A DNA stretch of 10,041 nucleotides from Caryophanales bacterium UBA1709 (GCA_002317215.1 DCJD01000001.1:22367-32407); one strand, 5' to 3'; positions 1 to 6,362 are shown, counted from the stretch's first letter. Program-made: numbers and translations. The notes: generated by a model not told the origin, from the letters alone.

Positions 1-491
1 ATAGAATCTGGCAATGTGGTACTGTACAACTTGATATGCAATTACCAGGAAGATTTAATTGTACTTATGTTGATAGTGACGGTACTAAAAAGACTCCAGT
101 AATGATTCATCGTGCTTGTTTTGGCTCATTAGAAAGATTTATTGGTATTATCTTAGAAAATACTGCAGGTAATTTCCCATTATGGTTAACTCCAGTTCAA
201 ATTCAATTATTACCAGTTAATGCTTCTATTCATTTAGAGTTTGCTAAAAAATTAAAAGAAAAATTTGAAGAACATAAATTTAGAGTTGAGATTGATGAAA
301 CAGAAGAAAAACTTGGATACAAGATGAGACAAGCTCAATTAAAGAAGGTTCCATACATTCTTGTTATAGGTGATAATGAAATGAATAATAATACTGTTTC
401 ATATAGAAAACATGGAGAAAGTGAAGCAATCACTGTTTCTATTGATGAATTTATTATTAAATTAGAAGAAGAAATTAAATCAATGAAATAA
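1..491 (+). CDS. thrS: Threonyl-tRNA synthetase, C-terminal part (5' end outside window)
   Basis: Threonyl-tRNA synthetase charges tRNA-Thr with threonine in the cytoplasm. Only the last 162 codons are present, read from base 3, so the gene starts before the window. The visible part begins in the class II catalytic core (WQCGTVQLDMQLPGRF), continues through motif 3 (IHRACFGSLERF), which binds ATP, and the WLTPVQIQLLPV linker. It ends with the anticodon-binding domain (about the last 100 residues, including EEKLGYKMRQAQLKKVPYIL). These blocks match bacterial ThrRS closely and no other class II synthetase carries this combination. The first in-window ATG, at 36, lies inside the conserved core and is not a start. 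The stop is TAA, followed within 10 bases by an intrinsic terminator, so this is the last gene of its transcript. The leader that would show its regulation is outside the window. Confidence 0.96.
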   Translation, partial: RIWQCGTVQLDMQLPGRFNCTYVDSDGTKKTPVMIHRACFGSLERFIGIILENTAGNFPLWLTPVQIQLLPVNASIHLEFAKKLKEKFEEHKFRVEIDETEEKLGYKMRQAQLKKVPYILVIGDNEMNNNTVSYRKHGESEAITVSIDEFIIKLEEEIKSMK

Positions 492-494
492 ATT

Positions 495-524
495 AAGGGA
501 GTTTTAGAAATAAAACTCCTTTTT
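495..524 (+). terminator. Intrinsic terminator after thrS
   Basis: A perfect 9-bp stem pairs GGAGTTTTA (498-506) with TAAAACTCC (511-519) across a GAAA tetraloop, with extra A-T pairs possible below it. A run of T residues follows (520-524). It sits directly after the thrS stop and before the next promoter, so it separates the two transcripts. Confidence 0.92.
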
Positions 525-538
525 ATTTATCTAGATTT

Positions 539-547
539 TGCTATAAT
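539..547 (+). promoter_or_regulatory. Extended -10 promoter for the CNNM gene pair
   Basis: TGCTATAAT is a perfect extended -10 element (TG at 539-540, TATAAT at 542-547). No good -35 hexamer is present at the usual distance, which is normal for extended -10 promoters. Transcription would start near 554, leaving a leader of about 20 bases that holds the AGGTGATT ribosome-binding site (561-568). Confidence 0.7.
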
Positions 548-574
548 ATACTAGAAAGTTAGGTGATTCCCAAT

Positions 575-1624
575 ATGGATTGTGACAGTCTTCCGCCTGT
601 GAAATATATAAATTTAGCACATTCCTTTAGTAATGGGAAAATCACTCTCTACATATTATTAATATTATTATTTATTATATTAAGTGGTCTTTTTGCTTGC
701 ATTGAAACTGGTTTTAGTTGCGTAAATAAAAATCGAATTTATAGTAAAGCAGAAGATGGAGATAAGAAGGCTATTCGTTTTAAAAAAGCTTTAGATAGAT
801 CAGAAGAATATATTGTTTCAATACTTATATTCATTAATATTTTTCATATTTTATGTTCAATATTAGCTACTGCTTTATTAATAGACTTGATGGGAGAATC
901 TGGGTCTATTGTTAGTACAATAGTTATTACTTTAATCGTTTTTATTTTTTCTGAAACGATTCCTAAAAATATTGCAAACGAAAATGCAGATAAAGTATTT
1001 GAAAATACAATGGATTTATTAACAATAGTAACTTATTTAGTTTACCCATTAGTATTACTTTTTGCATTACCATATAAATTAATTATTAAGAATTTAGATA
1101 TTGAAGAAGAAAGTTATAGTGAAGAAGAATTATCTACTATCGTTGATAGTATTGAAGAAGAAGGATCTCTTGAAGAAGATGAATCAGCTTTAATTCAATC
1201 TGCTATGGAATTTGATGATACAAAAGTTAAAGAAATATATACCCCTATATCAAAAGTAGTTAGTATTGATGGCAATCTTAAAAAGGATGACTTTATAAAT
1301 CGAATAATGGATGAGAAAAAATATTCTAGATTACCCGTATATAAAGGAAATAAAACCAATATTATAGGATTTGTTAATGTTAGAAGTGCACTAAAAGCCC
1401 TTCTTAAAAACTCTTCTACCAATATAAAAGATTTAATTTTTCCTTTACCATCTTTTAAACAAAATAAAAAACTAGATGATATTTTAGATATGTTAATTGA
1501 ATCTAAAACTCATATTGCTTTGATTACTAATAATGAAGATAAAACTATTGGTATAGTAACTATGGATGATGTTTTAAATAATCTTACAGAAGATATGATT
1601 AAGGCAGGTGAAGAAAATGAATAA
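575..1624 (+). CDS. CNNM/CorC-type membrane protein, DUF21 + CBS pair, short paralog
   Basis: Integral membrane protein of 349 residues in the CNNM/CorC (HlyC/UPF0053) family, whose studied members move or control Mg2+ and sometimes Co2+. A DUF21 membrane domain has hydrophobic segments near 24-45, 78-105, 108-130 and 148-170. An acidic linker (about 175-205) leads to a CBS pair (about 215-340) with SRLPVY at 251-256. The C-terminal CorC_HlyC domain is absent. Several family residues are changed: FS of the first helix is FA (A41), the GNNxVN motif reads FINIFH (86-91), MTPR reads YTPI, and the DE(F/Y)GG of the second CBS is lost; the ExxPK motif is kept (E127). ATG 575 is chosen because AGGTGATT lies six bases upstream; the GTG at 563 is inside that site. 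The gene overlaps its paralog by 8 bases. It may be a regulatory or heterodimer partner rather than a transporter by itself; this is inference. Confidence 0.85.
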   Translation: MDCDSLPPVKYINLAHSFSNGKITLYILLILLFIILSGLFACIETGFSCVNKNRIYSKAEDGDKKAIRFKKALDRSEEYIVSILIFINIFHILCSILATALLIDLMGESGSIVSTIVITLIVFIFSETIPKNIANENADKVFENTMDLLTIVTYLVYPLVLLFALPYKLIIKNLDIEEESYSEEELSTIVDSIEEEGSLEEDESALIQSAMEFDDTKVKEIYTPISKVVSIDGNLKKDDFINRIMDEKKYSRLPVYKGNKTNIIGFVNVRSALKALLKNSSTNIKDLIFPLPSFKQNKKLDDILDMLIESKTHIALITNNEDKTIGIVTMDDVLNNLTEDMIKAGEENE

Positions 1625-2873
1625 TACTGTTTTAATTATCTTATTTATATTATGTGTATTAATGTCATCTTTCTTCTCCATAAGCGAGATAAGTTTTAAT
1701 AGTGCTAATGAATTTAAACTTAAAAATAATTATGAATCTAATAATAAGAAATATGGAATAACATATAAAATTTATTGTAATTTTAAGGATGTTATTTCAA
1801 CAATATTAGTTGGAAATAATTTGGTTAATATTGCTGCATCATCAATTGCTACTATCTTCTGTATTAGATTATATGGCGAAAGTATTGGACCTCAAATTGC
1901 TACTGCAGCAGTGACTTTAATCATTTTAACTTGTGGAGAAATAATGCCTAAATTAATTGGCTCAAAACAATCTAATGTTTTAATTTATCCATTATCAAAA
2001 CCATTAAATTTCTTTGATATTATCTTTAGACCAATCACTAAGATAGTAAATGGATTTGTCGGTAAGATATCTCATGTATGGAAAAACAATGATGATACTC
2101 CTTCTATTACTGATAATGAGTTGATCGATATTGTTGAAGAGATGGAAGATAATAAAGAAATAGATGAAGATGAATCTTTATTAATTAAAAATGCTATAGA
2201 GTTTAGCGATACAACAGCCTATGATATTATGACCCCTAGAGTTGATGTTATTAGTTTTGATGTTAATGATGATATTATTAAATTTAAAACTAATCCTAAT
2301 CTATTGAATCACTCTTTAATTCTTGTCTATGAAGATTCAATTGATAATGTATTAGGTTATATTGATATTAAAGATATTATTAAAGGATTATTAAGAGATG
2401 AGACTATAAATATTAGAGATTTAATTAAAGATGTTTTATATGTCAACGAAACTAAAAAAATTAATGATATATTGTTTGAAATGAAGAAGAATAAAACGCA
2501 TCTTTGTGTTGTAGTTGATGAATTCGGTGGAACTTATGGAATTATTAAATCCGAAGATATATTAGAAGAATTAGTTGGCGATATTTGGGATGAAAAAGAT
2601 AAAGTTGAATATGAATATAAGAAAATATCTAGATCTCATTATTTAGTTAGAGGAGACATGAATATTTATGATTTCTTCGATTTATTAGAAGTTAATCGGG
2701 ATGATTTTGAATCGGAATATTCTACAGTCTCTGGATTTGTTAGTGAATTATTAGAAAAAGTCCCTGCAGTAAATGATTTTGTTAAATATAAGAATCTTAT
2801 CATTAAAGTTAGTAAGGCCGATGAAACTAGTGCATTAGTGTTGGATGTAATTATTAAGAAAGTCGTTGACTAA
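1617..2873 (+). CDS. CNNM/CorC-type Mg2+ transport protein, DUF21 + CBS pair + CorC_HlyC domain
   Basis: Full-length CNNM/CorC family protein of 418 residues, probably a Mg2+ efflux or Mg2+ homeostasis protein in the cytoplasmic membrane. The DUF21 domain (about 1-155) keeps the conserved FSxSE (20-24), GNNLVNI (66-72) and GExxPK (107-112) residues. The CBS pair (about 195-320) has IMTPR (204-208) and VVDEFGGTYGI (299-309) followed by DILEELVGDI. The CorC_HlyC domain covers about 335-415. The first CBS repeat lacks the usual SRxPVY, reading HSLILVY at 232-238. ATG 1617 is favoured over GTG 1608 because AGGTGA (1606-1611) sits five bases before it. It overlaps the end of the upstream paralog, so the two are translated together. 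No terminator follows; the next promoter overlaps the stop codon. The ion is inferred from the family. Confidence 0.9.
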   Translation: MNNTVLIILFILCVLMSSFFSISEISFNSANEFKLKNNYESNNKKYGITYKIYCNFKDVISTILVGNNLVNIAASSIATIFCIRLYGESIGPQIATAAVTLIILTCGEIMPKLIGSKQSNVLIYPLSKPLNFFDIIFRPITKIVNGFVGKISHVWKNNDDTPSITDNELIDIVEEMEDNKEIDEDESLLIKNAIEFSDTTAYDIMTPRVDVISFDVNDDIIKFKTNPNLLNHSLILVYEDSIDNVLGYIDIKDIIKGLLRDETINIRDLIKDVLYVNETKKINDILFEMKKNKTHLCVVVDEFGGTYGIIKSEDILEELVGDIWDEKDKVEYEYKKISRSHYLVRGDMNIYDFFDLLEVNRDDFESEYSTVSGFVSELLEKVPAVNDFVKYKNLIIKVSKADETSALVLDVIIKKVVD

Positions 2874-2894
2874 ATAAAGAAAATAATATAATAT
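2866..2894 (+). promoter_or_regulatory. Promoter of the infC-rpmI-rplT operon
   Basis: TTGACT (2866-2871) is a near-consensus -35 box that overlaps the last codons and stop of the preceding gene. Two -10 choices exist: TATAAT (2887-2892) with a short 15-base spacer, or TAATAT (2889-2894) with a 17-base spacer. Either gives a start near 2900 and a leader of about 155 bases before infC. Confidence 0.6.
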
Positions 2895-2910
2895 ATTATT
2901 GTCAAAAAAC

Positions 2911-3033
2911 ATAGTTGTGGAAAGAAGAAGCACCCGCTTCTCACCTGATTGCGAATAGTGATAGGTTTAAAGTCATGACCAATTATTTTATTGGACTTAG
3001 ATTTTATTTTAACGGGTGCACAACCCGTTTTTT
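2911..3033 (+). promoter_or_regulatory. Ribosomal protein L20-type attenuator leader
   Basis: This untranslated leader resembles the Firmicute L20 leader, where free L20 binds and causes early termination of infC-rpmI-rplT. The conserved-looking block GAAGCACCCGCTTCTCACC (2927-2945) can form a small hairpin (GAAGC 2927-2931 with GCTTC 2936-2940). A second stem-loop pairs AAGT (2970-2973) with ACTT (2995-2998) and CCAAT (2979-2983) with ATTGG (2990-2994), leaving a one-sided internal loop CATGA; such irregular stems mimic the L20 site of 23S rRNA. GCACCCG (2930-2936) is exactly complementary to CGGGTGC (3013-3019), which overlaps the 5' arm of the downstream terminator, so pairing of the two would be the antiterminated form. 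The structures are hand-folded. The identity rests on position, remembered consensus and the terminator/antiterminator logic. Confidence 0.8.
3011..3033 (+). terminator. Attenuator terminator in the infC leader
   Basis: AACGGGT (3011-3017) pairs perfectly with ACCCGTT (3023-3029) over a GCACA loop, followed by a T run (3028-3033). It lies only 23 bases before the infC start, so it must be conditional. Its 5' arm can pair with 2930-2936 instead. Confidence 0.85.
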
Positions 3034-3055
3034 GATAAGAAAGAGGTGTATTTTT

Positions 3056-3613
3056 ATCAATAAGTACCAAGCAATGAGTTTTAATCAAAAACCAACAAAA
3101 CAAAATTCTGATCTAGTTAACTATGACATTAAATTCCCTTCAGTTTTAGTTATCGATCAAAACGGAACTAGTTTAGGAGTTAAACCTAGACTAGAAGCTA
3201 TCCATTTAGCAGAAGATGCTGAACTTGATTTACTTTGTGTTGCTCCTTTAGGAAAACCACCAGTTTGTAAGATTTTAAACTATGGTAAGTACAAATATGA
3301 ACAAGTCAAGAAAGCCAAAGAAGCTAAAAAGAATCAAACTGTTATTGAATTGAAAGAAGTTCGTTTCACTCCTTTAACTGATAAACACGATTTAGAAACA
3401 AAAGCTAAAGCATGTAAAGAATGGTTAAGCGATGGAAACAAAGTTAAAGTAACTGTAAGATTCAAGGGAAGACAATTACAACACGTTGAAGTTGGACAAA
3501 AAACATTAGAAGCATTCTTAGGTCTAGTTAGCGAATTTGCTACACTTGATAAAGAACCATTATTAGAGGGTAATAGATTAAGCTGTCAAATTATCCCAAA
3601 AAAGAATAAATAG
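3056..3613 (+). CDS. infC: Translation initiation factor IF3 (ATC start)
   Basis: IF3 binds the 30S subunit, keeps it apart from 50S and checks start codon and initiator tRNA. The protein has the N-domain (about 20-90, with LVIDQNGTSLGVKPR and KPPVCKILNYGKYKYEQ), a lysine-rich linker (KKAKEAKKNQ) and the C-domain (about 97-183, with VKVTVRFKGRQLQH). At 185 residues it is of normal length. The start is unusual: GAGGTG (3043-3048) is the only good ribosome-binding site, and seven bases after it stands in-frame ATC 3056, not ATG. The next ATG (3074) has no site before it, and in-frame ATT 3050 is too close. infC of other bacteria starts at ATT or a similar rare codon, which IF3 discriminates against, giving self-limitation. 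The long open frame upstream (from 2915) is the leader and is not coding. First gene of the L20-controlled operon. Confidence 0.93.
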   Translation: MNKYQAMSFNQKPTKQNSDLVNYDIKFPSVLVIDQNGTSLGVKPRLEAIHLAEDAELDLLCVAPLGKPPVCKILNYGKYKYEQVKKAKEAKKNQTVIELKEVRFTPLTDKHDLETKAKACKEWLSDGNKVKVTVRFKGRQLQHVEVGQKTLEAFLGLVSEFATLDKEPLLEGNRLSCQIIPKKNK

Positions 3614-3625
3614 GAGGACAATTAT

Positions 3626-3826
3626 ATGCCAAAGATGAAAACAAAAAAGGCTGCTGCTAAGAGATTTAAAATCACTGGTAGTGGTAAATTAGTAAGAAAA
3701 CAAGCTTACCGTCAACATGATGCTTGGGGTAAATCCAAGAAACAAAGAAGACACTTATCAAAACAAGTTGTCGTAAACGAAACTGACCAAAAGAGATCAA
3801 GAACTCTTTTCCCAGGACAATTATAA
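3626..3826 (+). CDS. rpmI: 50S ribosomal protein L35
   Basis: Small basic large-subunit protein of 66 residues, the normal size for L35. It opens with the family signature MPKMKTKKAAAKRFKITGSG and continues with the KQRRHLSK segment. A TAGGAGGA ribosome-binding site (3611-3618) overlaps the infC stop, 12 bases downstream of which the gene starts. It is cotranscribed with infC and rplT, the standard bacterial order. Confidence 0.98.
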   Translation: MPKMKTKKAAAKRFKITGSGKLVRKQAYRQHDAWGKSKKQRRHLSKQVVVNETDQKRSRTLFPGQL

Positions 3827-3844
3827 TTAGGAGGTTCTTAGATT

Positions 3845-4204
3845 ATGGCAAGAGTAAAAGGTGGTTTCACAACCAGAAGATACAGAAATAAAATCTTAAA
3901 ATTAGCAAGAGGTTATAGAGGTTCAAGACATAGACTTTATAAAACCGCTAACGAAGCTGTAATGCATGCATGGCATTATGCTTATAGAGACAGAAGACAA
4001 AAGAAAAGAGAATTCAGAAAATTATGGATTACTAGAATTAATGCTGCATGTAATTTAAATGGCATTAACTATAGTAACTTCATGCATGGATTAAAATTAA
4101 GTGGAATTGAAATTAACAGAAAAATGTTAAGTGAAATTGCAATTAATGATCCAAAGACATTTACAGGCTTAGTTGATACTGCTAAAAAAGCAATCGCAAA
4201 GTAA
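3845..4204 (+). CDS. rplT: 50S ribosomal protein L20
   Basis: L20 binds 23S rRNA early in 50S assembly and, in Firmicutes, represses its own operon by binding the infC leader. The 119-residue length is normal. The N-terminal arm (MARVKGGFTTRRYRNKILKL) and the YAYRDRRQKKREFRKLWI block (about residues 46-63) are typical. The globular C-terminal domain (about 60-119) contains the NYSNFMHGLKLSGIEINRK segment, the part that contacts RNA in studied homologs. The ATG follows TAGGAGGT (3827-3834). Its target site is probably the leader at 2911-3033 in this same operon. An intrinsic terminator follows. Confidence 0.98.
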   Translation: MARVKGGFTTRRYRNKILKLARGYRGSRHRLYKTANEAVMHAWHYAYRDRRQKKREFRKLWITRINAACNLNGINYSNFMHGLKLSGIEINRKMLSEIAINDPKTFTGLVDTAKKAIAK

Positions 4205-4212
4205 TAACAAAT

Positions 4213-4236
4213 AAATGGAGTTATACTCCATTTTTT
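4213..4236 (+). terminator. Intrinsic terminator after rplT
   Basis: ATGGAGT (4215-4221) pairs perfectly with ACTCCAT (4225-4231) over a 3-base loop, extended by A-T pairs at the foot and followed by a T run (4231-4236). It closes the ribosomal protein operon. No clear promoter lies between it and the next gene, so some read-through probably feeds the genes downstream. Confidence 0.88.
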
Positions 4237-4259
4237 GTTAGAATTAGAAAGGTGATAAT

Positions 4260-4745
4260 ATGAATTTTGAGAAATTATATAAAATGCAATACGAATTAGA
4301 TAAAAGCATTAATGAAAAACATAATACTTCTTATCAAACGACGATTAATAAAAGACTATTAGCATTTGAAGTAGAACTTAGTGAATTTGCTAATGAAACT
4401 AGATGTTTTAAATACTGGTCTTTAAAAGATCCTTCTATTAAAGAAATTCAATTAGAAGAATATGTTGATGGAATTCATTTTATATTATCTTTAGGATTAG
4501 CAATAAATTTTGATATTAATTATGATTTTAACTGTTTAGTGAAAGATAATTTAACTAATCAATTTATTTATGTATATGAATTAGCAAGTATATTTAATCA
4601 AACATACAATCCTTTAGATTACATAAAACTATTTGAAGCTTTCTTAGGACTTGCTAAACTATCAAACTTCAGTTATGAAGATATCTTAAATGCTTATTAT
4701 TCTAAGAATCAAATCAATTATCAAAGACAAGAGAATAATTATTAA
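4260..4745 (+). CDS. All-alpha dUTPase-type NTP pyrophosphatase (dUTPase_2 family)
   Basis: Probable dUTP diphosphatase of the dimeric all-alpha (MazG-like) fold, which cleaves dUTP to dUMP and pyrophosphate, keeping uracil out of DNA and supplying dTMP synthesis. The 161-residue protein has the metal-binding signature ExxE then ExxD: E39/E42 in FEVELSEFANE and E67/D70 in LEEYVDGIHF, 24 residues apart. WSLKD (53-57) and the C-terminal AYYSKNQINYQRQ block (145-157) also fit this dUTPase family, the latter forming part of the substrate site in relatives. It starts at ATG 4260 after AAAGGTGAT (4248-4256). Its stop overlaps the next ATG by one base (TAATG), so it is coupled to the metallopeptidase gene. 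It is unrelated to the trimeric beta-fold Dut. The exact nucleotide preference (dUTP or another dNTP) cannot be settled from sequence alone. Confidence 0.85.
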   Translation: MNFEKLYKMQYELDKSINEKHNTSYQTTINKRLLAFEVELSEFANETRCFKYWSLKDPSIKEIQLEEYVDGIHFILSLGLAINFDINYDFNCLVKDNLTNQFIYVYELASIFNQTYNPLDYIKLFEAFLGLAKLSNFSYEDILNAYYSKNQINYQRQENNY

Positions 4746-5392
4746 TGAATACATATATACTTAATAATATTAAATTGAATTATGAGTTTATATACAAGAA
4801 AACTAAGTATATTCATTTTAAGTTTATAAATAATGTATTAATTATATCGGGACCAATTAGAAAAAATGATTGCGAAAGAATAATTAGCGAAAATATTGAT
4901 ACTATATTGAAATTATATAAAAGAACTTTAAATAGAGTATTTAGATTAGAAGATAATAAAACTTATAATATAGTTGGTGATTCTTATACAGTACATTTTT
5001 CTAATGAGAATAAGATAGTTGAAAACCAATTATATATAAAAGACTATCCATCGTTTATTATTTTCATAGCTAATAAGCTAAGAGATTATTGTGACTATGT
5101 TACTAAACTATACTATAAATCGATATTTAATGATGAAAATTATCCAAGTATTATTTATAAGATAACCAAAACATATAGTGGTCAATACAATAAAAAGAAA
5201 CATCAGATTACTTATAATATTGGTTTAGGATTACAAGAACCTATATTAATTGATTATGTAATCGTTCATGAACTATGTCATATTAAATATATGGATCATC
5301 AAGATGGTTTCCATAAATTATTAGAAGAAAACTATCCAAATGCCTCAAAAGCAAGTAAACAATTAAAAGAAAGGTGGGTTAATCTATGTTAG
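4745..5392 (+). CDS. YgjP-like (DUF45/WLM) zinc metallopeptidase-fold protein
   Basis: A 215-residue protein with a C-terminal zinc-metallohydrolase region. The HExxH zinc motif is HELCH (175-179, catalytic E176), and the likely third ligand is H185 in the following MDHQDGFH, as in YgjP-like (DUF45/M48-like) proteins. IDYVIVHELCHIKYMDH is characteristic of the family. The N-terminal half is beta-rich, as in the family. There is no signal peptide or membrane segment, so it is cytoplasmic. The family's WGSC-type motif before the helix is not recognisable here; the region reads KTYSGQYNKKKHQITYN (142-158). Substrate and role are unknown; proteolysis is assumed only from the motif. It overlaps the upstream gene by one base and the downstream gene by seven, and has no obvious ribosome-binding site, so it relies on translational coupling. 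Confidence 0.8.
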   Translation: MNTYILNNIKLNYEFIYKKTKYIHFKFINNVLIISGPIRKNDCERIISENIDTILKLYKRTLNRVFRLEDNKTYNIVGDSYTVHFSNENKIVENQLYIKDYPSFIIFIANKLRDYCDYVTKLYYKSIFNDENYPSIIYKITKTYSGQYNKKKHQITYNIGLGLQEPILIDYVIVHELCHIKYMDHQDGFHKLLEENYPNASKASKQLKERWVNLC

Positions 5393-6120
5393 AAATAAGT
5401 AGTGTTAGTAATGAACTAATTAAGAAATTTATCTCATTAAAAAATAAAAAATATCGAGATGAATATGGATTATTTTTATTAGATGATATTGATTTAATTA
5501 AAGAAGCCTATGATTTAGGTTTACTAGAATATTATTTGTATGCTAATAAACCTTATACTGATTTTAATTGTGAGAATATTAAGACAAATACTAACGTTTT
5601 ATCTAAGCTATCATCTTTAGAGAACATCCCAAACGGAATAGGCGTTGCTAAAATTGTTCAAAATAGTAAGGAATATTCTGACAAGATTATCGCATTAGAT
5701 GATGTCCAAGACCCTGGAAACGGTGGAACTATACTTAGAAGCGCTTTAGCATTTAATTTTAAAACAATGCTTTTATCATCTTCTTGTTTTGATACTTATA
5801 ATGAGAAGTTTATTAGGTCTACTAAAGGAGCTTTCTTTAATTGCAATATTATTAGAGACAACTTAGTTAATCAATTACTTAAATTAAAGGGTAAAGGATA
5901 TGAAATAGTGATTGCAGATTTAAATAAAAATGCCATAAATGTTAATGATTATAAGATGCCAGAAAAAATGGTATTAGTTGTGGGCAACGAAGGAAATGGA
6001 ATTAGTAAAGAAATAGAAAATATAGCTGATAAAACAATTTATATTCCTATCAATAGCAAAATAGAATCATTAAATGTTGGTGTAGCAGCATCTATTATTA
6101 TGTCTAAAAATAATCTTTAA
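5386..6120 (+). CDS. ysgA: SpoU/TrmH-family RNA 2'-O-methyltransferase, YsgA (RlmP) type
   Basis: SPOUT-class enzyme that transfers a methyl group from S-adenosylmethionine to a ribose 2'-OH in RNA. The N-terminal substrate-binding domain (about 1-90) starts with the typical ISSVSNELIKKFISLKNKKY; its usual EG pair is DD here (33-34). The SPOUT domain (about 98-244) carries all three motifs: motif 1 DPGNGGTILRSA (109-120, catalytic-type R118), motif 2 VVGNEGNGIS (198-207) and motif 3 IPINSKIESLNVGVAASI (220-237), which form the trefoil-knot cofactor site. The 244-residue length is usual. ATG 5386 follows AAAGGTGG and overlaps the previous gene by seven bases. In B. subtilis ysgA also lies just before pheST, and from memory its product (RlmP) methylates a G in the A-loop of 23S rRNA. 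That target is inferred here from synteny and family only; RlmB- or TrmH-like targets are possible. Confidence 0.85.
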   Translation: MLEISSVSNELIKKFISLKNKKYRDEYGLFLLDDIDLIKEAYDLGLLEYYLYANKPYTDFNCENIKTNTNVLSKLSSLENIPNGIGVAKIVQNSKEYSDKIIALDDVQDPGNGGTILRSALAFNFKTMLLSSSCFDTYNEKFIRSTKGAFFNCNIIRDNLVNQLLKLKGKGYEIVIADLNKNAINVNDYKMPEKMVLVVGNEGNGISKEIENIADKTIYIPINSKIESLNVGVAASIIMSKNNL

Positions 6121-6144
6121 TATATAATTCAAATAATATATAAT
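6116..6144 (+). promoter_or_regulatory. Probable promoter of the T-box-pheST transcript
   Basis: TATAAT (6139-6144) is a perfect -10 box, and a weak -35 (TTTAAT, 6116-6121) stands 17 bases before it. The predicted start near 6151 lies just before T-box stem I, which supports this choice over a second TATAAT at 6123-6128. The surroundings are almost pure A/T, so chance matches are easy. Confidence 0.5.
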
Positions 6145-6150
6145 AAATTA

Positions 6151-6362
6151 TCGCTTTGACGGGCCTTAAGTATTAATTCTTAAATAAAAGTGATAATGGA
6201 TAGTGAAAACATTAACTAGAATTAAGAAATTCAACCCTGAGTGTTGCCAATCACAACCGTTGATTACGTTACAATCTAACTAAGGTGCATAATCTTTTTG
6301 GTTATGAATTAGGATGGTACCGCGAAATTTCGTTCCTATGTATTTATTACATAGGATTTTTT
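6151..6362 (+). promoter_or_regulatory. T-box riboswitch specific for tRNA-Phe
   Basis: This leader senses the charging of tRNA-Phe and controls read-through into pheST. Stem I has a GGG/CCC base (6161-6163 with 6235-6237) and an 8-bp helix TTAATTCT/AGAATTAA (6173-6180 with 6218-6225). The specifier loop between them shows the classic AGTA (6169-6172) opposite GAA (6226-6228), then A, then TTC (6230-6232), a phenylalanine codon, and a purine. Stem III is CATAATC/GGTTATG (6288-6294 with 6300-6306). The T-box AGGATGGTACCGCG (6311-6324) forms the antiterminator: TAGGA/TCCTA (6310-6314 with 6334-6338) and GCG/CGT (6322-6324 with 6331-6333), with bulge TGGTACC. TGGT in the bulge pairs with the ACCA end of an uncharged tRNA, as expected for tRNA-Phe with discriminator A. 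The terminator at 6334-6362 competes for TCCTA. The pairings are hand-folded. Confidence 0.96.
6334..6362 (+). terminator. T-box-controlled terminator before pheS
   Basis: TCCTATGTA (6334-6342) pairs perfectly with TACATAGGA (6348-6356) over a TTTAT loop, followed by six T residues (6357-6362). Bases 6334-6338 are shared with the antiterminator, so the two structures exclude each other. It lies 18 bases before the pheS start. Confidence 0.93.

Noticed and set aside
563..574. GTG start for the first CNNM gene
   Set aside because: The GTG lies inside the AGGTGATT ribosome-binding site that serves ATG 575. The same applies to GTG 1608 in the second CNNM gene, which lies in the site for ATG 1617.
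1195..1422. Antisense open frames (also at 2870-3103, 7289-7525, 8318-8524 and 9425-9616)
   Set aside because: All lie opposite well-supported genes or leader RNA, show no family motifs and are expected shadows of AT-rich coding sequence.
2915..3055. In-frame open upstream extension of infC starting at ATG 2915
   Set aside because: It runs through the L20 leader and its terminator, has no homology to the IF3 N-terminus and lacks a ribosome-binding site at the ATG. It is open by chance.
4236..4244. TGTTAGAAT as an extended -10 promoter for the dUTPase gene
   Set aside because: Transcription would start near 4251, inside the AAAGGTGAT ribosome-binding site, leaving no usable leader. Read-through of the rplT terminator is more likely.
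6121..6150. AT-rich inverted repeat after the methyltransferase gene, considered as a terminator
   Set aside because: The arms contain only A-T pairs, are imperfect and lack a following T run. The region is better read as a promoter.
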